Positions 43,321-50,719 of a stretch of 50,719 bases of DNA are shown piece after piece (within the stretch, counting starts at the first letter, position 1; every line of letters begins with the position of its first letter). The stretch is taken from positions 1-50,719 of the forward strand of contig JANRJY010000060.1 of the NCBI GenBank assembly GCA_033763735.1. The letters are read 5' to 3'. The position numbers and the translations under genes are program-made. Source of the DNA: JANRJY01 sp033763735. Lineage in GTDB: Bacteria; Bacteroidota; Bacteroidia; Cytophagales; UBA9547. The notes below the pieces were generated by a model. That model saw only the letters and a program-made list of their open reading frames with translations. It searched no databases and was not told the DNA's origin.

Positions 43321-46300
43321 TTAACGGATTAAAACCAACTTTTGAAGCTGTTCTGTTTGTGAATTAATGGATTTTGAGCTTAAGGTGCATTTGTAAACGT
43401 ATAATCCGGGTGTTAAATTGTATGACTCGTTTACTTTAGCTTCATATTCTATATTTAATATGCCTAATGCACTTGAAATATTTTCAGTAAAATCTTTAAT
43501 AAGTGATCCTTCAGAATTGAATATTTGAATTCGAACCTCCAAATCATCGCCAGCCCTATTATGTTGAATTGAAAAAGTAGTTTTTTCACGAAATGGATTG
43601 GGATAATTCATCAATTTCTGAATAGCTACCTGCCCACTCGAAGCAATAATAAATCCGATAGTTTTTTCAGACGAATTATTGTATGTGTCCCAAGCTTTCA
43701 ATTTTAACTGATATGATCCTTCGGGTAATGTTCCAAAATCATACTCCACTTTTCCACTCTTATAGGTGTCAGAAGTAGTAATATAATAATCATTAAGAGT
43801 TAAAGGATTATTCGGGTCTGATGATAGTATTGCACTTATTTCGTGTCCAATGGCTGCAGTTGATAAGTTAATTCCATTTTCATCAAATAACTTAGCAAGT
43901 AGTTTTGGGTCATTTTTTGAGTATCCTCCATCTTTAAAAGTAGTATCGTTAATATATAAAGTAATATCAGGGGGAATGTTATCGACTTTTGCATTTGGAT
44001 TGCTTCCACCAATTATTGCAGTTGCCAAATAACCGCTGGCATCCGTGCTGCTAGTTGGGTCATAAGCATACAAACTAATTTTGCCTGAGCCGTAATTGTA
44101 ATTTATATCTTTGGGGAGAATAAATGAAAAATTGAATGTACCACTTTTAACACTTGCCTGACCGGCATGTAAAATATTATTTCTGCTTAAAAAAGTAACT
44201 TTGTCTGCGCCATTTTGACCAACTGTTTGCATTAAGTTGTATTTGTCATAAATATCAGAATATAAAGTACCATTAAAGTTTGTAATTGTTTCATTTGTGG
44301 TTGTTTCAAATACTTCGCCTTCAATATTTACTAATGATAATGCTTTCAGGGTATCTTTAAAATCTGTGACTGGGATATTATTGATTTTAGTTACTCTGAT
44401 ACTCTTTGTAGGAAAATTTAATGTTAAAGAAGGATCTGCCAAAAGTGTATAACTTCTATTATTAACACCACTTAGACTTTTGTTTTTTGTTCTTTTAAAT
44501 ATTTCTCCTAGAGTTAAATACTTGTCGGTTGAGTCTTTTTCAAATACGCTAAGGTAAAAGGCCTGATTTAGTCGATAATTAGTAAATTGATAAACCGGAC
44601 GTCCGGATGTTATCACCCCAATGCCACCACCATTGGGAGACAAAACCAATAATTCGCCTCCTGATGATTTGGATGGGTCATCATACACACCAAAATCACA
44701 AGTAGCTGTTACAAAAAAGGGTAATTTGTTCATATTTTTCCATCCTCTAATTGTTTGAATATCAATAATATTTTCCTGTGTCAGTTGTTCAGGTCCTCCG
44801 TGACCAGAGTAATTAATGATTAATGCACCTTGATTAATTAAATTTCTGATAGACTCATTCATAGCAGGCACTTTAGAACCTGAAGGAGTAGAAACCAAAT
44901 TGTATGCATCCATATGCAATTTGCTCACATTGAATTGTTTAAATGTTGTATCAACTCTATTAGACATTCTTTCGGCATCGTTGAAATGCAAATACCCATC
45001 ACCATTATCGCTCATAAAGGCAATTTTATTTCGCCATTTTCCAAAGGAGTTTTTGGAAGAATAATTAATGATTTTATCAATCACATATTTTGACTCTGTC
45101 AAGTTTGAAACCGGCAATCGTCCTATGCCTATTTTCATGGAATAATTATCGCCACCGTTTTCACTCCATTCTCCTTCTCCAATTCCAAAAAAAGCATAAT
45201 AATCGTCTGAACAATAAGAGTTAACGGTATGAAATGATTCTCTGGATTCATATACGGGAACAAAATTTGTATTATTCGAAATTCTGTTCTTGTAATCATA
45301 TGAAGCCCCTCCAAACAGTAATATATTTTTAAGCCCTTTTTGAGTATACAAGAAGTTTGCAAAATTTCTAATTGCGGAAATATCCTGAGCACCGGAAGAA
45401 AATTCATTGTATATCTGAACTGGGGTAACAACTTGTGTAGCTATTCCATTTGAATTACGAAATTGGGCCAATCGATTTGCATCATCTACAAACAGCGGAT
45501 TACTGATTATCAAAAAATCAATTTTGTTTATTCCATGTAAATTTTGATTTGAAACTTTGCCAACAAAATTTGGCTGATTGATAGGATCATTAGCGGAAAA
45601 TGCTACAAATTCAGGTGCATTTTTCGATGATTCATAACAAAAATCAGACTCTGATGAATTGACTTTTATGGCATTTGTTGGGTCGCTTACATGCCAAATT
45701 TGTAAATCATTAGGAGCACTTTCAATACGATACTGGAAAATTCCATTAATAGCATCTTTATTTCGGAAGTGAATGGGTTTGCCATTATAATTTAAGTTTG
45801 CAGGATAATTAATCTCAATAAAATTTAAGTAACCAATTGCTCCATTGTCATTTGACTTGTCGTATATCACTTTAACATTCAGTACATTATTTGAAGACAA
45901 GCTGGTTTCAAAATCAAAAAGGCTTTCTTGAATAGAAGCTACTCTGTCATTGCCTTGTGAAATAAAACCTGCAAACGGCAATAAACCAATATTTGTTGAA
46001 CCGGATTTAAGGCTGAATGAGGTAGTTGCATTATTGTTAGGTTTTACACAAAATGAACCCACCATTTTTCCGGTTGCATTTAATGTTACATTATCTAAAG
46101 GGATATTAACAGATACTTGACTTGATGATTCAAACTTTTCTCCTAACCATTCTCTACCGGAAGATATGATATTATATGTTTCTTTTTCATAGAAAACATA
46201 AGCATCATAAGTATTAATTGTACCTGTTATGGTCGATGCATTGCAATTTGCGTATTGAATGCGTTTGCCAACATCGCCACCAAAGGTGATGAAATAGTAT

Positions 46301-46713
46301 GAAGTATCAGAATAAATATTATAAGTATGTCGATATATTTTCTGGCTAGTGTTATAAGTCCATGTATGAGGTCCTCTTGCATAAAAAACCACAAAATCTG
46401 CTACGTCAAATGTCGAATCGTTACCATTAGATACATAAATAGCATTTTCAGTTAAGTCATCTGTTTGATTAGTATCTATTTTTTGAGGCAACATCCCTAA
46501 TCCATTACCATAAATCTTCATTTTATTTGGGTTGATTTTTGTAGGGTCAAGTCCCATTCGCTTTAAAAAATTAAAATCTATCTTGTAAATGCCCGTTTCA
46601 GTTATGCCAATTTTATACCAATCTCCAAATGCTAACACAGAGCTAAACTTATATTTAGCATTTACGAGATTATAAAAAATAATTATAAATAAAATTACTA
46701 ACCGTGACTTCAT
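43321..46713 (-). CDS. porU: Type IX secretion system sortase PorU
   Basis: This 1130-residue protein has a signal peptide (MKSRLVILFIIIFYNLVNA) from the ATG at 46713; a TTG 27 bp earlier is less likely. The gingipain-like C25 domain includes the catalytic His in LIINYSGHGGPEQL (about 635) and Cys in FFVTATCDFGVYDDP (about 672). The rest matches PorU: an N-terminal propeptide-like part with FLKRMGLDPTKINPNKM and a C-terminal FlgD-like Ig and T9SS-type tail (MNYPNPFREKTTFSI...). PorU removes the cargo C-terminal domain and attaches cargo to lipopolysaccharide. It leads the porU-porV-M16 unit. Confidence 0.93.
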   Translation of the reverse strand: MKSRLVILFIIIFYNLVNAKYKFSSVLAFGDWYKIGITETGIYKIDFNFLKRMGLDPTKINPNKMKIYGNGLGMLPQKIDTNQTDDLTENAIYVSNGNDSTFDVADFVVFYARGPHTWTYNTSQKIYRHTYNIYSDTSYYFITFGGDVGKRIQYANCNASTITGTINTYDAYVFYEKETYNIISSGREWLGEKFESSSQVSVNIPLDNVTLNATGKMVGSFCVKPNNNATTSFSLKSGSTNIGLLPFAGFISQGNDRVASIQESLFDFETSLSSNNVLNVKVIYDKSNDNGAIGYLNFIEINYPANLNYNGKPIHFRNKDAINGIFQYRIESAPNDLQIWHVSDPTNAIKVNSSESDFCYESSKNAPEFVAFSANDPINQPNFVGKVSNQNLHGINKIDFLIISNPLFVDDANRLAQFRNSNGIATQVVTPVQIYNEFSSGAQDISAIRNFANFLYTQKGLKNILLFGGASYDYKNRISNNTNFVPVYESRESFHTVNSYCSDDYYAFFGIGEGEWSENGGDNYSMKIGIGRLPVSNLTESKYVIDKIINYSSKNSFGKWRNKIAFMSDNGDGYLHFNDAERMSNRVDTTFKQFNVSKLHMDAYNLVSTPSGSKVPAMNESIRNLINQGALIINYSGHGGPEQLTQENIIDIQTIRGWKNMNKLPFFVTATCDFGVYDDPSKSSGGELLVLSPNGGGIGVITSGRPVYQFTNYRLNQAFYLSVFEKDSTDKYLTLGEIFKRTKNKSLSGVNNRSYTLLADPSLTLNFPTKSIRVTKINNIPVTDFKDTLKALSLVNIEGEVFETTTNETITNFNGTLYSDIYDKYNLMQTVGQNGADKVTFLSRNNILHAGQASVKSGTFNFSFILPKDINYNYGSGKISLYAYDPTSSTDASGYLATAIIGGSNPNAKVDNIPPDITLYINDTTFKDGGYSKNDPKLLAKLFDENGINLSTAAIGHEISAILSSDPNNPLTLNDYYITTSDTYKSGKVEYDFGTLPEGSYQLKLKAWDTYNNSSEKTIGFIIASSGQVAIQKLMNYPNPFREKTTFSIQHNRAGDDLEVRIQIFNSEGSLIKDFTENISSALGILNIEYEAKVNESYNLTPGLYVYKCTLSSKSINSQTEQLQKLVLIR

Positions 46714-46790
46714 ATCCCCACTTGGGAAGGTAATAGACAATTAAATTGTGTAACGGTTTTATCTATAACGATGAGATTTATTTTATGTGA

Positions 46791-47042
46791 TTATATACTT
46801 GAAATCTTAAAAGTGTAACTCTCCATAATTAAATTTGCTAAAAGCTTTTTGCAAGCAGAGTCAATTTCTACTTCTGCATCTTTTAAAGAAGAGGCCTCCA
46901 ATTCTATATGAATACATTTGCCAATGCGAACATCAGAAATGTTAGAAAGTCCCAAGTTATTCAAACCTGATTTTACAGCCTTTCCTTGAGGATCAAGAAT
47001 CTCTTTGAGAGGCATTACGTTAATTTCAGCTTTAAATTTCAT
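46791..47042 (-). CDS. purS: Phosphoribosylformylglycinamidine synthase subunit PurS
   Basis: This 83-residue protein has the PurS pattern: MKFKAEINVMPLKEILDPQGKAV, the NLGLSNISDVRIGKCIHIEL core and a short helical end. PurS binds PurQ to PurL in FGAM synthesis. Its start overlaps the end of pssA by 11 bp, so the pair is coupled. No purL or purQ is nearby. Confidence 0.9.
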   Translation of the reverse strand: MKFKAEINVMPLKEILDPQGKAVKSGLNNLGLSNISDVRIGKCIHIELEASSLKDAEVEIDSACKKLLANLIMESYTFKISSI

Positions 47043-47727
47043 TTGGGTTAAGAGAATTTTTAATCAACGACAAAATTATATATAATATTATTATGAATGG
47101 TATAGCGGTAAAAAATAAAGTAAAAAAAAGCAAATTGGCCATTACTATTAATATTAGAGGGAATATGTTTTGGTCAATACTTAATTTTTTAATTTTCAGA
47201 GAAAAAAGTGGAATTTCAGAAACCAACAAAAGTGAAAAAATGATAGTAATTGTAACCAAAAAAATGGTATTCATAAAATAAGGTTGTAGGAATGACTTGT
47301 CGTAAGAAATAATTAATGGTATAGAAATAAAAAAAAGTGCATTAGCGGGGGTGGGCAAACCAATAAAACTAGTGGATTGCCTAGGGTCGTTGTTGAACTT
47401 GGCGAGTCTTAAGGCTGAAAACAATGGAATTAGCATGCCTACATATGGCAAATACGCATTTTCGGTTGATAATCGAACTATATAAAATATAATTAAACCC
47501 GGCACCAAACCAAAAGTAATCAAGTCGGCCAGGGAATCGAGGTCTTTGCCAATAGAAGAGTGGGCTTGGAGCAATCGAGCAGCCATTCCATCCAAAAAAT
47601 CAAATATGGCTCCTGCCACTACCAAATAAGCAGCAATAGTTAATTTCCCTTCAAATATGAAAATGATAGCAATACAACCGCATAACAAATTTGCAAGGGT
47701 AATGATATTGGGAATATTGTTTTTCAT
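47032..47727 (-). CDS. pssA: CDP-diacylglycerol-serine O-phosphatidyltransferase
   Basis: This 231-residue membrane enzyme makes phosphatidylserine, the precursor of phosphatidylethanolamine. The CDP-alcohol phosphotransferase motif DG-x2-AR-x8-G-x3-D-x3-D is complete in FDFLDGMAARLLQAHSSIG followed by KDLDSLAD. About seven hydrophobic helices are seen. The ATG at 47727 (MKNNIPNIITLANLLCG) is where homologues begin. The frame also runs on upstream to 48066 through the antisense of an IS91-type transposase remnant; that extension is not part of pssA. Confidence 0.93.
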   Translation of the reverse strand: MKNNIPNIITLANLLCGCIAIIFIFEGKLTIAAYLVVAGAIFDFLDGMAARLLQAHSSIGKDLDSLADLITFGLVPGLIIFYIVRLSTENAYLPYVGMLIPLFSALRLAKFNNDPRQSTSFIGLPTPANALFFISIPLIISYDKSFLQPYFMNTIFLVTITIIFSLLLVSEIPLFSLKIKKLSIDQNIFPLILIVMANLLFFTLFFTAIPFIIILYIILSLIKNSLNPNEI

Positions 47728-47814
47728 TGAATAGAAATATGTGCAATAATACAGATTTGTTGGTTGTGCGTATACAAAAAAACAAAAATTGACCCTCGCA
47801 AGAAGTATTAGTAA

Positions 47815-48342
47815 CCACTTCGCAATAGCATATTCAAGAAAGATTGGGTGGTATATGCCAAACGTCCCTTTGGCAATGCACAATCGGTCATCGAATATTT
47901 GGGCAGGTATACCCACAAGATAGCCATCAGCAACCATCGGCTCAAAGCTATGGACGATAAGCAGGTGACCTTCGCTTACAAGGACTACAAAGCGAGTGGT
48001 GTACAGAAGCAGATGAGCCTCACGCACTGGGAGTTTGTACGGAGATTTGCGATACCCCACACACATACTGGCTCAAAAGTCTCTCGACTTTTGCCCTCGA
48101 GGCGTTTTGTAAAAATGCGCCATTATGGACTGCTCAGCAGCACATGGAAACGTGCCAAACTCAAAGTACTGCAATCTGCGCTGAAAGTACAGCCCAAAGC
48201 GGCAGAAAGGTCAATGAAGTGGCGCAAATGTCCCTGTTGCAAAACGGGTAATTTGATAACGATAGAAATCTTGGGAAGTAGAGGTCCACCTGTAGTGTAC
48301 ATGGGCGATAGCCAAACTGATACTTCCTGTCCCGTTGGCTAA
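47815..48342 (+). pseudogene. IS91-family transposase, C-terminal remnant
   Basis: The frame reads FKKDWVVYAKRPFGNAQSV, IEYLGRYTHKIAISNHRL and KMRHYGLLSSTWKRAKL, typical of IS91-type rolling-circle (Y2) transposases, and ends with the CPCCKTGNLITIE finger near the C-terminus. The N-terminal half with HUH and the tyrosines is missing; an in-frame stop (47812) lies just before the homology. After EFVRRFAIP an in-frame insertion of about 10 residues (HTHTGSKVSR) is coded by DNA with a perfect hairpin at 48074-48093. It is antisense to nothing functional and sits upstream of pssA, divergently. Confidence 0.85.
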
Positions 48343-48344
48343 CG

Positions 48345-48580
48345 GGATGGGTAAGGGAAGGTATGCCCAATGTAGAGTAGAATCACTGTTTTTTGACACT
48401 AAAGAGGGATATTTTTTAAAAAATTGAACTAAAATCGCTTCGATTATACACCAAGCTCAACACGAGAAACCCATAATAAATAAGTACTCACCTCAAGCCC
48501 CGCTACCGAAGGTTCTGTTCAACATCGTCTTCATGGCTTGGCTTGCAGCCACCACGAAGACTTAGTTTTTATGGGTAGTG
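48345..48580 (+). mobile_element. IS91-type terminal region
   Basis: This stretch follows the transposase remnant with no gene. It contains a hairpin at 48527-48561 (GTCTTC...GAAGAC with an inner TGGCT/AGCCA stem), the kind of structure found at IS91-type ends. GTTC, a known target tetranucleotide of the family, follows at 48581-48584, next to the stop codon of the next gene. Confidence 0.45.
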
Positions 48581-48586
48581 GTTCTT

Positions 48587-49138
48587 TTATCCTGCGTTGT
48601 CATAAGCTGTTTTTATCCACTCGTACACTTCTTTGTCTATGTCGTTTATGTCTGTGATGTTGATTTTATGAGAACACATAGCATTTGGTTTTTCTGCTTC
48701 CAATTTTCCTTTAGCTTCTTGTCCTTTCAAGTTAATACCAATCTCAAATCGTGTTTTTGTGGCTGGATTTAATGTTGCAAATTGTTTCTTTCTCCTTAAA
48801 CTTACATAACTGTTTTTGGGTGCAATTTCAATGTCCTTGCCAAACTTTGATATTTCGGTCATAAGCTTGTCGTAAAACGGTTTCAAGTGTTCTTTGCCTT
48901 GATATTGTTTTGTTATTAAGTCATCTTGATTTTCTGCTGAACCTGCATCTGTTTCGTTTGCTTTATGTGCTACAAGGTTGGCAAAGCCGTGAGTAAACTC
49001 GTGCTGCTCTTTTAGAAACTTTATTATTTCCCCGTGTTTTCCAAAGTTTTGTTTCTTCACAATGTCAACCCATTGTTCCAAAGTTTTACCTGTGTTCTTA
49101 TGCAGGTTTTCAATCATTGTTTGTGTTGCTTTGTCCAT
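48587..49138 (-). CDS. DUF4287 and DUF5655 domain protein
   Basis: This 183-residue protein has an N-terminal DUF4287 domain (TMIENLHKNTGKTLEQWVDIVKKQ... about 6-65) and a C-terminal DUF5655 domain (HLKPFYDKLMTEISKFGKDIEIAPKNSYVSLRRKKQFATL... about 85-180). Both are small domains of unknown function found in stand-alone proteins widespread among environmental bacteria. It starts 9 bp after the DUF1761 gene and ends right beside the IS91-type end. Confidence 0.88.
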   Translation of the reverse strand: MDKATQTMIENLHKNTGKTLEQWVDIVKKQNFGKHGEIIKFLKEQHEFTHGFANLVAHKANETDAGSAENQDDLITKQYQGKEHLKPFYDKLMTEISKFGKDIEIAPKNSYVSLRRKKQFATLNPATKTRFEIGINLKGQEAKGKLEAEKPNAMCSHKINITDINDIDKEVYEWIKTAYDNAG

Positions 49139-49147
49139 CGTATGATT

Positions 49148-49555
49148 TTATCTCCAAAGTCCAATTATTACACCCATTACAATAAAACTAATGGTAACAT
49201 AACCACCGTGAATGAGCATATATTTTGCAGATTTCCTTTCAAACTGGCCGATTGTAAAAATGGACATTGCTACCCATCCAAATCCTGCCAAAAATCCTGC
49301 AATAGCCCCCCAACTTGTTGTTGTGTTTGCATCATTTAAAAACATTCCCAAATTAAAAGCCATCACAATTGAAAAAAGGAAGGTTAGTCCAAAAATCTTT
49401 GCCATATTTCCTTTTTTTAGGTCATCATCAGAGAAGTTGTTCTCTTTCATCCATACCTTTCCAAAAAGAATGGGAGAATACCAAAGTCCACCAATTAAAA
49501 AATTTGAAAGTGCGGCTGTAATTACTGCAAACCAATTGAGTGTTGAAATATCCAT
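49148..49555 (-). CDS. DUF1761 family membrane protein
   Basis: This 135-residue protein has four membrane helices and the DUF1761 start pattern NWFAVITAALSNFLIGGLWYSPILFGKVWMKENN. Function is unknown. It precedes the DUF4287/DUF5655 gene by 9 bp, and a TAGATTTG promoter element lies upstream at 49589-49596, so the two form a short operon. Confidence 0.88.
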   Translation of the reverse strand: MDISTLNWFAVITAALSNFLIGGLWYSPILFGKVWMKENNFSDDDLKKGNMAKIFGLTFLFSIVMAFNLGMFLNDANTTTSWGAIAGFLAGFGWVAMSIFTIGQFERKSAKYMLIHGGYVTISFIVMGVIIGLWR

Positions 49556-49588
49556 AAATATCAGGTTTTATAGTTTAATAAATGTTCG

Positions 49589-49596
49589 CAAATCTA
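49589..49596 (-). promoter_or_regulatory. -7 promoter element (TAGATTTG) of the DUF1761 gene
   Basis: Matches TAnnTTTG on the minus strand, 33 bp before the DUF1761 ATG. It gives the gene its own promoter behind the AraC gene. Confidence 0.45.
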
Positions 49597-49632
49597 CAAT
49601 TCATCCTAATCATAGTATTGTAAAAAATTAAC

Positions 49633-50454
49633 CTACTTGTCAATAGGTAGGAAGTTTGGAACAGAGTTGTTGTAACCATTCTTGATAAATTTGGATGGGT
49701 TAAATCCGCAAAATTCCTGAAATTCTTTTATAAAGTGGGCTTGGTCTGCATATCCTGTTTCATAAACAATGTCAGTCCAAACTATATCTTCTTTTTGGTT
49801 TATGTTTGCAAGTAAAGTGTTGAATCGGAATATTCTATGAAGAGCCTTTGGTGTAAGACCACAATATTTTTTGAACTGATTTATAAGGTTCTTATTAGTT
49901 TTTGAATAATCTGTCAACAATTCGTTGTGTTTGGAAAATGGATTGCTTTGTAATTTTCCAACGACTTCAACTATATCTTGTGGTGGCGTTTTTTTCTCGT
50001 CAAGTATTTGCAACAGCCATTGTTCTGCTACCATAAACTTTTCTTTGATGTCATTCATTTTAGCTACTTTGTTTCGGAGTGTTGTCACAGTTTCCCCAAA
50101 GTAAGTTTCACTTTGTATTACTGTGTCATTTAGTTGAAAGATTGGAATTTTAAAGAAAGGATAAGCACCTGTTGGTTTGAATTGTATAACAAGCATTTCG
50201 GAATGCTGATGTACGGATATATTGAGATACTTTTTTTGCATACCGGAAACCCAAGTGTTTTTAAAGTGTCCAATTGGTTGCAAATCATTATTGAACGTTG
50301 ACCTTTCGAATCCGTCAAGTTCAACAAGTAAAAATATGTTACCTGTCGGAACAACTCTCTCTATAGTATGCTCGGAAACATAGTCTTTATAGTAAAAGAT
50401 ACTTTCAATGTATTTGTCTAATGGAGATGATATTTTATGAATTTCGAATGTCAT
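49633..50454 (-). CDS. AraC-family transcriptional regulator (DUF6597-type N-terminus)
   Basis: This 273-residue protein has an N-terminal domain of the type IHKISSPLDKYIESIFYYKDY...RVVPTGNIFLLVEL (about 4-110) and an AraC helix-turn-helix in the C-terminal third (QFKKYCGLTPKALHRIFRFN and YETGYADQAHFIKEFQEFCGFNPSKF). That combination is common for stand-alone sensors of unknown inducer. It is unlike the AraC protein at 1873-2940, sharing only the DNA-binding fold. It reads toward the DUF1761 operon. Confidence 0.88.
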   Translation of the reverse strand: MTFEIHKISSPLDKYIESIFYYKDYVSEHTIERVVPTGNIFLLVELDGFERSTFNNDLQPIGHFKNTWVSGMQKKYLNISVHQHSEMLVIQFKPTGAYPFFKIPIFQLNDTVIQSETYFGETVTTLRNKVAKMNDIKEKFMVAEQWLLQILDEKKTPPQDIVEVVGKLQSNPFSKHNELLTDYSKTNKNLINQFKKYCGLTPKALHRIFRFNTLLANINQKEDIVWTDIVYETGYADQAHFIKEFQEFCGFNPSKFIKNGYNNSVPNFLPIDK

Positions 50455-50466
50455 TGTAGTCGGTTT

Positions 50467-50610
50467 TTACCATTACCCATAACGATCGGGTATTTATGAA
50501 GGAATGGGAGACAGGGCTACGAAATTATCCCATGAGACAAGCTACGCAGGAGAGAAAAATTACGACCTACCAACCAGCCCCCTTCATTAATAAATACCAT
50601 GTTATGCACC
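50467..50610. repeat. Long imperfect inverted repeat resembling an integron attC site
   Basis: The outer arms are CCCATAACGATCGGGTATTTATGAAGG (about 50477-50503, with flanks) and CCTTCATTAATAAATACC-ATGTTATGCACC (about 50581-50610). They pair through CATAAC/GTTATG and GGTATTTAT-GAAGG/CCTTC-ATAAATACC, leaving about 75 bp of spacer. Paired CATAAC/GTTATG boxes with long complementary arms between genes are the architecture of attC sites; the box deviates from the GTTRRRY consensus at one base. It lies just after the stop of the partial right-hand gene, where an attC would be. Confidence 0.5.
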
Positions 50611-50614
50611 GTTT

Positions 50615-50719
50615 TTATTGTTTATCAGTGTCCCAAGTTCTAAATTTAAATGACTTTTCGTTGGCTATTTTCACTGTCTCTCCAGTGGGTATAAATACAA
50701 AAAGTCCTTTATTGACTGC
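50615..50719 (-). CDS. C-terminal end of an unidentified protein (5' part beyond window)
   Basis: The minus-strand frame from the right edge reads AVNKGLFVFIPTGETVKIAN, then EKSFKFRTWDTDKQ, and stops at TAA (50615-50617). Only 34 residues are visible and I cannot place them in a family. The stop lies directly before the attC-like inverted repeat, which is how a gene cassette would be built. Confidence 0.55.
   Translation of the reverse strand, partial: AVNKGLFVFIPTGETVKIANEKSFKFRTWDTDKQ

Noticed and set aside
47728..48066. Upstream extension of the pssA frame
   Set aside because: It is antisense to the IS91-type transposase remnant, and PssA homologues begin at MKNNIPNIITLANLLCG.
1..50719. 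CRISPR array, rRNA operon, phage structural or defence-system genes
   Set aside because: I looked for regularly spaced repeats, rRNA-like sequence and the usual gene families on both strands and found none.

Overview
The window is AT-rich chromosomal DNA from a member of the Bacteroidota. The evidence is PorU and PorV of the type IX secretion system (T9SS), the gliding ABC ATPase GldA, secreted proteins with T9SS C-terminal sorting domains, a fused CcoN-CcoO cbb3 oxidase, and recurrent TAnnTTTG promoter elements in place of sigma70-type -10 boxes. I cannot name the genus from sequence alone.

Layout. 1-1771 (minus) is the N-terminal part of a secreted six-blade NHL propeller with Ig-like repeats; it is open at the left edge and richer in G+C than its surroundings. 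It is followed by a 21-bp-phased direct repeat and an AraC-family regulator (to 2940). 3166-7124 (minus) is a microaerobic respiration block: truncated hemoglobin, ccoP, ccoQ, fused ccoNO and ccoS, with an FNR-like palindrome upstream. 7342-10947 (plus) holds purB, a four-helix-bundle (IVS/S23 family) gene flanked by inverted repeats, an OstA/LptA-like protein and a small membrane protein. 10976-13516 (minus) holds a P-loop ATPase with a three-unit repeat upstream, then mtaB. 13724-15184 (plus) is a tandem pair of related outer-membrane proteins. 15190-18344 (minus) is relA/spoT plus gldA. A tRNA-Leu leads into a 1930-residue T9SS-exported subtilisin (18648-24440). 24465-31914 (minus) is gltB, gltD and a membrane glycosyltransferase-like protein. 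32211-34490 holds a small secreted hypothetical and a GloVer-repeat T9SS cargo protein. 34578-39826 is housekeeping: hemH, glgB, yjbQ, DUF4286, adk, rnhB. 39913-40639 is a small disturbed region with an antitoxin-like gene, a stop-interrupted partner, a decayed tRNA-Ser copy and an intact tRNA-Ser. 40694-46713 (minus) is porU, porV and a catalytically dead M16 protein. 46791-47727 is pssA and purS. From about 47790 to the right edge is an accessory block: an IS91-family transposase remnant, DUF4287/DUF5655, DUF1761 and AraC genes, a long inverted repeat resembling an integron attC site, and the C-terminal end of another gene.

Functionally, PorU and PorV would export and anchor the surface proteins seen here: the subtilisin with a gliding-type C-terminal domain, the GloVer protein, and perhaps the NHL protein. 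The cbb3 operon with its hemoglobin suits a low-oxygen life. No complete novel defence or mobile system is evident. The least explained signals are the AraC-adjacent operator-like repeats, the repeat array at the ATPase promoter, the repeat-flanked four-helix-bundle gene, the tRNA-Ser duplication scar and the attC-like element.
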